From: Cyanoderma ruficeps
Lineage: Eukaryota; Chordata; Aves; Passeriformes; Timaliidae
DNA: 64,000 nucleotides
Direction: 5' to 3'
Assembly: GCA_008694505.1 (NCBI GenBank)
Contig: VZDJ01006028.1
Coordinates: 434,001-498,000, forward strand
Of the stretch, positions 49,590 through 62,000 are shown piece by piece (the stretch's first letter is position 1; each line of letters starts with the position of its first letter). The position numbers were made by a program, and so were the translations under genes. The notes below the pieces were generated by a model that was not told where the DNA came from, searched no databases, and saw only the letters and a list, made by a program, of their open reading frames with translations.

Positions 49590-49685
49590 TATCTGTCAAG
49601 TCACTTGCCAAAGGTCATACAGGTAGTCTGCAGCAGGGTCAGGTCTCTTGAGTCCTGCTCCAGTCATTTTACCAGAAAAAAACAT
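49590..49685 (-). mobile_element. MIR-like SINE relic
   Basis: AAGTCACTTGCCAAAGGTCA, TACAGGTAGTCTGCAGCAGG and TCAGGTCTCTTGAGTCCTGC follow in order, as in the reverse complement of MIR/CORE SINEs (tRNA-derived head plus conserved core). This ancient amniote repeat survives in bird genomes only as scattered relics. Confidence 0.62.
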
Positions 49686-52600
49686 ACTCCCTCCTAGCAT
49701 TTCTGGCACAGCCTGTTATTGTCAGGAAGATGAAGAATGGATAAATGTTACCTGTCGATGTCAAAGAATTAACTTTTCCTTTAATTTGACAAAATAATTT
49801 AGCACTGACTCTTAATGTAAAAGATCATTAGTGAAATACATGAAGAGACACTGTTGCCTAACGTAGGTACAGAAGAATTATTTTTATATCTGTGAAATAA
49901 CATTAAAATTAATGAAAGATATAATTATTTGATATAGAAGGATAGTCACATTTTCCAAAATAAGTTCAATTTTAGCTGGCACTGAGATTGACAAGTTTAA
50001 ATACAGGAGGATTTATTTTAGAAAAAAGAGAAGGGAGTATAGCTTAATAGTGTAGTACCTTTAGCAAATTGAACTATGCGGTTGCTACTGGTGACTTCAA
50101 TAATTGCATACTAAATCATTCTTGAATATACAATACCAAGGATTTTCACTTAACACCCTGATTTTCCTGTAGTTCTGTTTCTCAAACGATGTAAAGTATA
50201 ATGTTTGCTTTTTAAGGATGACATTTAAATCAAAAAGTCTCTAGACAGCTTGAAGAGGTACGGGCTAACCATCTAACTGTGTGTTGGATCTGTTTTGTTT
50301 GTTAGTTTGCTTTTTACTATTGTTGTTTATTTATAATCCTGCTTCAAACTAAATCTCATGCTTTTCTTTGTCTGGTTATGTGAGTGGTTAAAGAGTGTGT
50401 TATTGGAGCTAACTCTGCTGAATAAAAGCTATTCTGATGAAAGTCACAAAGCATTTCTCCTTACATTATTACTCTTCAATTTTCACTAAAGAGAAAATTG
50501 AGACATTTGAGACAGGGAACCCTGTGTACACTAACTTCATTGTAGTTGAAAGAAAGATAATGAAATCCAAGGCTTGTACCTAGAAAGAACTTACCTTTTC
50601 AATGACCATACTTCCTTAACTGTAGATAAGGATTTGCCAAGCTTTTGGCTACACTTTTTCATTGACTCAACCTGTGTATTTCACAGGTTTTCTGAAATAC
50701 ATAAAAGTCACAAAGGCCAATATATGTCGTTCATTAGGGCTGCAGCCAGAGCTCAGTGGGGAAGAGGAAGGGCAAACAAGAGAGAGCACAGTTTTAACCT
50801 GCATTTTATAACATAACTTAATTCTTTAGAACTTAAATGGACAGTAGGTATCAGTCAGTAGAGATGTGCCTAATTAGAAAAGTCGTTGTAAGCCTCAGTG
50901 GCTGGAAGCTGAATGTAAACAAATTCAAACATGAAAAGGGCCCATTTGTCTGGGTATGTAAGTAATTAACCACTAGAAAGACTTCATAACTGAGAACTTA
51001 TGGTAGGTTCTCTATTATTAGAAGGATTTGCATCAAGCCTCTCTCTTTTTCAAAAGATGAACTCTCCAACAGTACCAGAGGTTTCTGTCTTAGTTCGGAA
51101 ATTGTAAAGTGGAATGATATGGTCTTCTTGCAGAGAGAGCAAAATGAAATAATCTGCCTCTAAAGTTATAAATCTATTAAATTTAAGAATTGGTTCACTG
51201 TGGAAGAATTTCCTTATGGCACATGTTGGAAACTATGGTGTGGAGGGAAGATATTTGTTGAGGTTATAAAGTTCTGGTATGGCAAATAGCATTTCTGTGT
51301 GGTAAAAGCAGTCTACTTGAACCAGAAGAAAGCATCCCTCAAAGCCATTTAATTTCTGCAAACAAGGACATCCAGATGCACTGCATCTGCATGACTATGA
51401 CCACTGTTCATCCAGCACACCAGGGTTGTTCTGGACTTAGGCAGAATGCTGTCTGGTAAGCACACTTTATAGTTTGAAAATGTGCCTTATAAATCCTTCA
51501 TTGTACAAATACTTGTTGGAGAATTCAGACCTCTTTACATGAAATAAAATTTCAAAAACCTTATCACTAAGCAGGTTATAAAAATGGTTTTAATGCCACG
51601 AAATCAAAAAGAGGTGAAGCCTGGTTTTATGAAGTTCTTTGGATATTGGCTTGTTTGCAGGGACAAATAAGGCAACTTGCCTGGAGCTGAGATATTAATC
51701 CATCTCAGTAAAAACCATGGGTACACACTAAGGGTATTTAACTGTGTTATCTTTTGCTCTGCATCTGGAAATGCTGCATCATAATCTAGAAGCAAAAGAT
51801 GGTCTACATCACTTCAAATGTTTAGTGGCTAGTTAGAGCCGTGTCACATGAGGAATCCTAGTGCTAATGTATATAATTATACAGTTAAACATGGAGTCCC
51901 TGACAAATTAATCAATCAGTAAATCTTTTCTTCAGCACCACCTGTAAATTTGCATAGGGAATTTTATTTCTGTTTACAAATAGGATCAGTAGAAGGGACA
52001 TCAAAGTCATGGTGAGGAATATTCAGATTATATTTTTTTCATATTTCTGATTCAAATTTACTACATTGCAGAGTTGCAAAGATACTTCTAAGTATATGGT
52101 ACAGAAAAAAATAGCTAGCTGAGAATGTGTAACTGAGATCTTCCCTTGTAGTCTTTGTAGATTTGACATTTCACTTTTGGACACTTTTAGAGCACTGTGT
52201 CTACTACAGTCTTTCAAATACTTGCTTGATACAATTTTCTGAAAATATTTCATTGTGTAACTAATAAAGTGTCATATCAATATGTTTTGTTTTAGTTTTT
52301 AAAGTACACATTTTCTTAAAATATGCTTCTCATATAGTCTGAAAATAGCAAATATTAATAAAAGAAATTGAATATTTAGCTGATGATCTAATGTAAATAT
52401 TGTTAAAACTTGTGAGTTTTAGTCATTGTAGAAAAGGATAACTTGGACAGAACTAAAATGACTGACTTTCACTTTGTCTTCATAGAGAATGAGATGAATA
52501 TTGATTATGGTTCCAAGATCAACAACACACAGAAGACAGGGGCAAATATTTTACTTTTCTATCATCCTTTAATTTAAGCCTATTCTTTTGGAAACTCATT

Positions 52601-53761
52601 TAGAAGCTGGGCTGATTCATGGCTTCTAACTGTACTAAGTTCATGCAAAGCATTCTGATCCAGTCACCTTATTTAACAACTAGACTGATGCTCAGTTTCT
52701 TTCAGAAGTTTAGGCATTGCAGTGCATATCCCTTGAGTGCCTGCATTTGGGTGATTCTAGCATTGGTCCTGAGGGCTTAGAGTACACGAGCTGTGAGATT
52801 CAGTTTGTGCTAAGGGGCGATAAATCATAAATTTTTCCTAAGGATTTATGACAGAGGCCTGGTCCTGCCATATATTCTACTGATGTCTAATAACAAGCAA
52901 GAGAAATACAAAAATACATGAATATAGTCTAATGTTAGTCACAGTAAACAGACTGGTTAATTGTTAATGATGATCAGGAGTGGATGATTAGTTACCTAAA
53001 ATGGTTAAGGTCATATTCTTAGAAATAAAATCTCTTACATGTGTTTTTAAGCTTATACATGACCCAAATTTTTCTGTCTAGATTAGACTGTGAATGAATC
53101 TAGATTTGAAGGATTTGTGTATTCTAGATTATGTAGGGAGAATGACAAGTTTGAGCAGGTATTCCCAAAGTCCAACGCAAGTGGGTCTTAACAATGGCCT
53201 AATTAAGTAAATAAATTCTTGATTTGGCCTTCTGTCCTCAAGTGTCCCTTGCATTATTCATCAGCTGCCTGTAATACTAAATTTTGTTACTTGTTAGGGT
53301 TTTTGGTGCTCCTTCTGTGTTCAGTAATTTGCGAGAAAATATGATCTGAAGGCTTCACTGGCTAGAAAGATAAAAAAGCGAAATGGAGCTGAGTAAGACT
53401 TATTTTATGTCCAAAAAATATATGCAAGCTCTCATTTTTTGATACACAGTAGAAACAAAACAGTGGGATATACCTTCTCTCACATATCTCCACGACACTT
53501 TCTCAGTGAGAAGTTTACCTGCAAAGCTTTTTCTCTATTTTAGTTTCACATAGCAGGTTCTTCTCTCACTCCAAATTGAATTCATTGTCTTTTCTGAAGA
53601 TTCCTGGATTGTTCCTAGTACACACAAGTTCTGAAAAGTCCAGCAAGAAAATAGAAAATAAAGCCTGTTCAATCAGCATGGTTTCTGAGCAACTGTATAT
53701 ATACAGCCTGTGTTTTGGAAAATAGCTTCTGTTTTTAAAGCTCAGAACAATAACATGCTCT
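49686..53761. other. Unassigned AT-rich non-coding stretch
   Basis: No gene. The part at 53164-53400 has a motif-rich, repeat-free look suggestive of a conserved non-coding element (see findings). Confidence 0.5.
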
Positions 53762-54529
53762 GAATGAATGGCAGCCAGCAGTTTGGGATAAGGCACCTGG
53801 GACAGGGCAACCCTGGTTGTGTGTATATATTAGGAAACGTGATTCTGGAAAGCTGGGCCACAGAGAGGGACCTGGGGGCCCAGGTTGAAGGCAAGTGGAA
53901 CATGAGTCAGCAGTGCACTGGCAGCCAGGAGGGCCAACCCTGTCGTGAGGGCATCAGGCCCAGCATTGCCAGATGGGCAAGGGAGGGGATTGTCCTGCTC
54001 TGCTCTGCACTGGGGGAGCCTCACCTCCAGTTCTGGGGCAGCTTTGGGTGACATAATATAAAAAGGACATTAAACTATTAGAGAGAGAGTCCAAAGTACT
54101 CTTTCAACAAAGATAGTGAAGGGCCTAGAGGGGAAGCTGTATGAGGAGCAGCTGAGGGCACTTGGTCTGTTCAGCCTGGAGGAGACTGAGGGCAGACCTC
54201 ACTGCAGTTACAGCTTCTTGTGAGGGGAAGAGGAGGGCCAGGCACAGGTCTCTGTGGTGACCAGTGGCAGGACCTGAGGGAGTGGCCTGAAGTTGTGCCA
54301 GGGGAGATTTAGGTTGGATATCAGGAAAAGGTTTTTCACCCAGAGGGTGTTTGGGCACTGGAACAGACTCCCCGGGGCAGTGGTCACAGCACCGGCCTGA
54401 CAGACTTCAAGTGCTTGGACAATGCTCTTGCTGTGGTGTGACTCTTGGAGCTGTCCTTTGGAATGCCAGGAGCTGGACTTGATTATCCTGCTGGGTCCCT
54501 CCCATCTCAGCATATTTTATGATTCTAAG
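53762..54529 (+). mobile_element. CR1 LINE 3' half, well preserved
   Basis: Plus-strand CR1. It starts near AGTTTGGGATAAGGCACCTG and continues with AGAGGGACCTGGGGGCCC, AACATGAGTCAGCAGTGC, TAAAAAGGACATTAAACTAT, AGGAGCAGCTGAGGGCACTT, GGTTGGATATCAGGAAAAGG, TTCACCCAGAGGGTGTTTGG and the tail TTTTATGATTCTAAG. 5'-truncated, with small indels (for example in the GTCCAAAG region). It is less diverged than most CR1 here. The short open frames over it are decayed reverse-transcriptase thumb or shadows. Confidence 0.93.
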
Positions 54530-57500
54530 ATCCCCATTTCAGCTTGACCCATCTTTTCAACAGAATCCAATACAGTGACTGTCATTATGAGCCATCTAAA
54601 CCAGGAAGCAAAACAAATGCTTTTTAAAATTTTACAGAATTCATATTGTATGCATAGAACTTTCATAGCAATGTATTTTTTTCTTACAGGAAATATTCAC
54701 ATTTGGAACAAAAATTGATTTGATGAACACTGAAATTTCCCTTACAACTTATGCCTTTTTGATTGATTCTTTTTCTCTCTTTTTACTGTGGGATTTTTTG
54801 TGTTTCTGTTTGGAAATCTGAGTCAAAGAATGTTGCTTTTCTACAACAGGAGAATTGTTTTACTGCTTCAGACATTCTACTCTCAGCTGTTACAGTTAAA
54901 TACCTAATTTCATATCCCCCTGCTATTTCCTTCTGTAATCTTCAGGAATTTGGCTTTATTTTTGCACCTAGATGTATTCTACATAACATGCATTTTATTT
55001 ACATCTGTACCACATAAATCACCTCTGAAGCTTTTTCCAGGTCAGGATTCTGATTTATTTCCAGGATTGTGAAACGTTTAAACATTTCCCACACAAACTT
55101 ATGTCCTTTTAATAGTGGTTGCACTCAACTTTCCTCTGACTAAAGAATATGACTTTTCAAATTTAGATTGCAGTGTTTCTGAAATCCTTTGTTCCTCTTG
55201 AACAACTCCATAGGAGAGATTTCCTGGGGTCCCTGTTGTACACTGACACATGAGGTGTGCCAGGATGACATTTTGTACTCTCTCATTGGTTGCTTTTCCA
55301 TAAGCTGTCGAAAGACATGCGATATGCTGATTCCAGTGCCTTTGATACTGTTCTAAAATGATGGCCAGCTGAGCCCTTCAAATCTAATTGAATTTTGCAT
55401 CCATCTCATTTTATCATTGGTGCTCAGGCTAGAAGCAAATTATCTTGATTCCCAGAATCTTCCAGGGCAGCTGAAATATTTTGGGTTAGAGTTTCCCCCT
55501 TCACTGATATACAGTCCCTAGGGATTTAAAGAAATCCATTCATTCGTTAGCAGAGCTGGATGGAAAATACTAGGTAATTTTGGTGAAAAAGCTAAATCAT
55601 TAAAATTTGCTTTTTTTCCCAAACGGGAATGAATGAAAATAAAATAGAACTGGTGGGTAGGAAAGATTGATAGGATTTCAGGGTCTGAATCTTTCAAGAA
55701 GTGTGTGAGCCAGAAAGGAATTTTTTTGCTTTCTAGATGCCCTTATGGAAGGTTTTTGTTAACTGACAGAATTAGCATTGACTGAAGCTTGCCAGTACAG
55801 CTGCAAAATCAGGTCCCTGCCCAAACTGCTCTCCATATCCTAGGTCTGGGAGTCATTCAACCTTTCTAAGCCCAGGAGAACAAAGACATGACTGCACAGT
55901 GGAGTAAAGTACAGAAACCCGGTTGCCAGCCAGCCTCATCACAGGTTTGCCATGTGACATCAGTGCAGGGCCATGCCCACAGCACCACACTCAGCTGTGC
56001 CAGGGTACCCCAGTGCACACAGACAAACCATGTGCCATCATCATCCCAACGTAAGGACTCTTTCCTCCATGTAGGCATGACCAAAATTTCAAGGTACCAA
56101 GGGCTCAAAAAGCTTCTGTCAAGTTCATGGACAGGAATTGGAAGTTAAAACATTACTATTGATGCTAAAAGACATTGCGTCCTGTGGATGCATGTTTAGT
56201 AATATACTTTGGGATGGATTACTCATATTTAAGACCTTGAGTTATAAAAGAATAATGATTTTCTGAAATCACTGACCAATTAGGAGGCAAGCAAAAGCAG
56301 AATGATAAAACTGTTTACAAGGTTACATGAAAGCCAGCATTTAAAATTCTGTTCATTGCTAGTGCCACATATGATTTTGAACTTATTTGTAAAGCTGTGT
56401 AATGAATTCTGTTAAAGAGATGGGAAAGCTTATGATGTATCCAAAGAAAATGTGAATTTCAACATTGGTCTTTGGAAATTGGGAAAAAAATGCTAATACT
56501 GTATTTCATAATGGAATAGAGGATGCTTCCTTGGTGTTTAGGAAACAAACTCAGGAGCCAGAATATGCCTAGTTATAGCTCTGGCATCAATTTTTGCTGC
56601 ATTTATCCAATTAAAGCAACATTTCAAAGTCTGAATGTTTAAATATAGCTAACATGTTAAACAGAGAGTTAGTTCAATGAGGAGGAAATTCCCTCAGCTT
56701 CTTTGGGAATCAAGTGCACTGATTTAGGAGGATGAATGTGAATGCTTAGCTTGATAAAATTAAACATAGTGATTGGAGAGTGGTGGCCTGATCAGCACTG
56801 TATTTCATTTTACATACCTGTGAAATAGGACTACTAATATGAATGAAGATTATTCAGTAGTAAGTCACTCCCAGACTGGCTGTACATATTATACAAATGC
56901 AAAGCACTATTATCATCTATAATCTGAAATTCTGTTCTTGGACAGACTCCTTACATATACTTTTGGTGCAAGAATGCAGTCTAATCCTGTGAGAGGCCTT
57001 TTTCTTACAGTTAAATTATTACAGTAAAATGATATCTTTTGTAATATATTACTCAAATATACTAGTGGTAGCCAATACTCATTTGATACAGAGGGAAATG
57101 TCAAGTATATTATTCAATTGCTATTCACCCTGTTCCAGAGACAATAATTGGTGGTATAATCAGGTAGAAAATTGCTGCAATGAAGAATTCACTAATAGAG
57201 TATGATTAGCTCCCTCAGAAAGTTACTGTACTTTTTTAGAATCACAATCTCTCTGTTACCAGCTGCCAAAGAGTGTTTTTTCCAGTGTATTGTCAATGAC
57301 TACTCTCAAAAGTACCCTTCAGTGGATAGCAAAAAACTGAAAAAGCAATTCTCTCATTGAGTAATGATTGCTCTGGATAGACCCTGTAGCACAGTATAAT
57401 ACAAACACAGAACTATATGATTTATTTATAGACCCTTGGTTATAATGACTCACCAGCTATTCCAGTGGTTTGCAGGCTACTTGACATGTTTTTTTTTAGT

Positions 57501-59025
57501 TGAAAGTTACTGCAAGAAAGAGTAAAGGCCATCCTCTAGTACAAATCCTATGAGATTTTTATAAACTTGAAATTTAGAAAAGGCTTACTTTTGGATCCCT
57601 TAATAATGTTTCTTCTCTCAAGGCAGATATCCTAAAGAGAAAAGTGTGCAACAGAAGTTTGTTATCCAGGTCCCATTGAGACATGCAAAAGGTTTGAGAG
57701 GACAGGCTCAGTATTCTTTATTCTTGGTTACTCAGGGAAAGGACATTTCCCAATGGCATGAAGAAGCCACAGGCATTATCTGTAGCATAAAGAACCCAAG
57801 CTCTCTGGCAAATTACAGGTACAGTATGTGATAACATTCATCAGACTCATCAGGGAACCGATAGGAATCAGGCTTTCTCAGTGAGCAACAAGCAAACAGC
57901 AAATTAAATTCTAGCTGGTCTGTCTCCTATGGTGTGTCAGTACATTTAAAAAATAAGAACTTAGATGTCCCTTTATTTCATTTTGTTCTCTGCCTTAGTG
58001 TAAAGACAGACTTGTTGCACTGGCTGTGTACTGTGTGACATAAATATACACCGTGATGTACCAATCTAGCTCTGACAAGCCATATAGGAAAAAAAGAACA
58101 TTGCTAAACATAGGAAAGGAACTATGAATGATAAGGGACTTGCAGGAAGTCAGATAACATTGAAATCAAATGTAATTTTTGTTTAATTTTTAATGACTTG
58201 GAGGTTCTACTTTCAATCTAACCATATAAATTCAAATTTACTAAAAGCTGACCAAAAATCACAGTTTTTAAAGTACCTTGCTTCTGTTTGGAATTCTACT
58301 CAGCATGCCTTCAGGTGAAGATTCATCTCTCCTAACCTCTGACACAACACAGAGATACATAAATTAAGACCTAAGCTGCCTCATGGTTCTGATTAAAAAC
58401 AACAAAAAAACCCCAGTGATAACTCCAGAAGCATTACAAATCCCAAATGGCCAGAGTTGAGGAAGGGCCAGGAAGATGAGGCTCAAAACCTGAGGACACC
58501 AGCATCTCTGAAATGAATGGGCTCCAAGGCTGTATTGGGTAAGTTATGTATAAAAGATGTAATAGAGTGGATTTTAAGGGCAAAAAAAAAAAGATTCTGC
58601 ATATTTGTCTTGTAAAAGATTGAACACTCTGCCACTGCAAAAAGTTCTCCAAGATTTGATCAGGTGAACAATTAACAATGCAAGAAATGGTAGGTTATTG
58701 ACTTGGGATTTTATTTAGAAGTTAAGCCCAATAAGTGGTTTGAAAAAATGAATTGTTGTGTAAGAGGAATCACTTATGAGCAGAGTACTTCCTAGAAGGC
58801 TGACTCAAGAAAATATTTTTTTACTTTCCTGAAGTCTAAGGCTGGATTGTTTTTTCTGAAATTGACATTTAAAAAAAATAAATCCTGATTTTAAATATCT
58901 GAATTTTTGATTAGTAATTATTTAATACTGCAAATGTGATCTGTTCTGACAACTCTTCTTCCTCAAATGAATTTGGATTAACTATAAAAATTCAGTTTGT
59001 TATGCATTTTGAAAACATATTTGAT
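54530..59025. other. Unassigned non-coding stretch
   Basis: No gene. A patch at 55845-55885 (GTCATTCAACCTTTCTAAGCC) resembles a MIR core but is too short to call. Confidence 0.5.
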
Positions 59026-59090
59026 AATCATAGAATCGCAGAATGGTAGAATGATTTGGTTAATGGTCCTGAGAAGATTTTAAAATGTCA
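59026..59090 (-). mobile_element. CR1 LINE 3' tip
   Basis: AATCATAGAATCGCAGAATGG followed by ATTTGGTTAATGGTCCTGAG is the extreme 3' tip of a CR1 on the minus strand, only about 65 bp long. Confidence 0.68.
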
Positions 59091-62000
59091 AAAAATATCT
59101 ACTTTTCAACTCTTGAATGAGGAATGGCTTTTCCACTTCATTTTTTACATGGTAGTTTCTCATTTTTCAACCATCTTAACGTATCAATATATTGTGAAGT
59201 TAGGAAGGACCAGAATTACTCAGAATTACCAGGCACCTGACAGAACATCGCCACAACAACATTCTGCAAACACAAAATGAGAGCCCTTTTCCTCCAGTAA
59301 ATAGAGACCTGCTACCCCATCTCCTACCACAATCTATTAGAGAGTGTGCTTTTCATCAGAAGCAGATGACTATATGAAAAATACAATTTGAATGCTTTTT
59401 TATTTCTTTTCCTTCAAGATTTTCTTTACAATGCTGAAGCTTTAAAAATTGCCCCAATCTAATGTAAAATCTGTAGGAGTTTATTCTAGCTTCTGTAAAT
59501 CTTCTCTGGGTTTTGTGGTGCATTTTGCATTTTTCTTCTGCTCCTGTTGCTAACTGCTTTCTGTTTCTCTCAGGAACCCACCTATTTTTTTTTGAGTAAT
59601 TATACTATATGTGTATGATGATCACCTTTAATACATTTACTATCAGTTTCTTCTCCCTACCCCATGAATGCGTAACAATCCTCTCTGTGCTGCCTGATAA
59701 AATAAAGACTATATGTAAAAAGATCCATCATAGATATAAGGGAAAAGGATTGTTTGCTGTAGGAGCAAACCAGACAGTCTCAGTATAGCTGTGGCACTGG
59801 AAAAAAATGTTCAAGCTGTAAATTTTAATGAGGAGCATGTTTTATTGAAAGAAAAGTCTTTACTTTTTATTTGTAGATGTTAGCTTGCATAGAGCCTTCA
59901 TTCTGCAATGTAAAACTGACTAAAAGGACCCCTTCTGCAATGAGAAATCAAAATCCATTCTCTTTTAAGAAGTTTTCTTTTATGTATGGACCACCAAGAA
60001 AGAAACTTCCAAACTGTTCCTGCCGAGGTTTGAATTGAAATCTCTCCTCACATTTCCTGAACTGCAGGTGAGATATCAGCCTCTCACTCTGTCGGCCTTA
60101 GAGATCAGCATGGTACTGGCTTAAGGTGGCTTGATATAGATTTGCTATTTGCAAATTAAAATCCTTCATCTCTGAAAAAAATCCAAAATAGAATACTGTT
60201 CTTTATTAACTGTGGCCCTAAAGTTTTTAATGGCTCTTACCTCAGTGGGTCTTTCAAGAGTTGTCTTTTCAGACCTATTATACAGCCCTAATTATTTTAG
60301 GTGTTAGAGCACATATGTGAAACTATTGGAGTAGCTCATGCAAACTTAGGATTTTAGGACTAAGAACATTTACAGCTAGATATGTAAGACCTATGAGGCT
60401 TTTTATCTCCAAAGAAAATAGTTTAGACAGACTAACTTGAGGAGTGAGCAGCAAATAAACATATTTTATAACCATCAGAAAGAGGGACTAGACCATTGAC
60501 TATCTTAAAGCATTTTACATTATTGGCAGCTCAACTACATTTATCTGCCCCTGACCTATGCACTTATTTCAGTCTGCAGGAGTCAAGACCTTTCCTGAAA
60601 TGTAAAACAATTAGATGAAACGCCTGTCCCAGATGGCAATTCTGCAAATAGCATTTCTTCAAAAGATTTATTCCGTATTTTTCAAACCTAATTCCTTTAT
60701 CCATTTTATTATTTTTATTCAGGATTTACATGTTTTCCATTTACTATTTTGGCAAATGAATTTGCCATTTTGTATCCTCATGATGGACAAGTTGTTAAGT
60801 AGAATTCTTGTTGTCTGTTACCATGAAAGGCTAATCTGTTTGTGGTGGATTTCTTGAACTCCTTCTTTCCCAGCTAATGTCCGGAGGTCAGTATCATTCA
60901 TCTGTAGGCTTTGCACTTTAAAAAATGACAGACTGGGATAAGACAGGGGCTGCTCTCTGATTGTTTCCAGTGGGTGATTCTTTCTGACAAGGCATTCCCC
61001 TGACAGTGAAATTCTGCTAGAACATTTCAGATCAAAAGAACTTATAATACTTTGAAATTTTCTAGAACTTAAACAAGGTATGAACATTGGAAATGAGGTT
61101 CTGTTGTTCTCACAGTGAAGAGTACCTTAGAGGACAAAAACATTGATGCTACAGCGTGGTTCTACTACCAATAAGATATTGGCCCTTCACAAGGTAGTTG
61201 AACTGGAATTCAAACAGGCTAAAGCAGAAATGTGAGAGAAAATCATTCCATCCTTCTTTCCATAATCAGGAAAAAAAAAATGGATCCTTTGTATAAGTAC
61301 TTTAAGTAGTCCAGATCCTTTCCAAAGCTAGGATAAAACTACAAGGCTTGGTGGACTCTACTTTGACCTGTGACAAAGCTTGAAGGTTCTTGTATATTTA
61401 AAAACATACATCAGTGAGCATGTTCTCTACAATTCACATGGTGAAGCTTGATTTCCCAATTTTTTACCCGAAGGAGACGAAGCTGCTTTATAGCCTGTGC
61501 TAAACAGAGCAGATGTACAGTGGACCTTTTGGGGCTTCTAGTTATAACTGAAATGGCCTACTTTGCAGCCTTGTGTTCTGTGATTCTGAAGGAGTAGGTC
61601 TCATTGAGTCTCTGTGATGTACCATATATTACAGAGGATGCGTGCTGAGACATTGCTCTTCTACCTTGGTGTAAGTCAGAGAGTTTCATTAGGCAGATGT
61701 ACCAAGAGTGAGAGATTTCTGTTGCCCACAGATTGGAGAAAATGGGATGATGAGAGGAATCAGTGAAGGTTGGAAGCATCTGCTGCTGTTCCTTACATTT
61801 GCTAGTGGGCATTTGCATGAAAAAGGAGGTGTGTCATAAATGGCATAATACTCCGAGTATTTAGAGTATTTTCTCTAAAAAGAAAAAAAGAGGCTGTTTA
61901 AGGAGCTGACAGAAAGAATTTAGGTGTGTGCATGATGCATGCTGTAGATAAGAGAATTGAGAGACAGTGGGATTGTTAGCAAAACAATGTACATGGACAA

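Noticed and set aside
55845..55885. MIR core-like patch GTCATTCAACCTTTCTAAGCC
   Set aside because: Too short and too diverged to call without a profile search.
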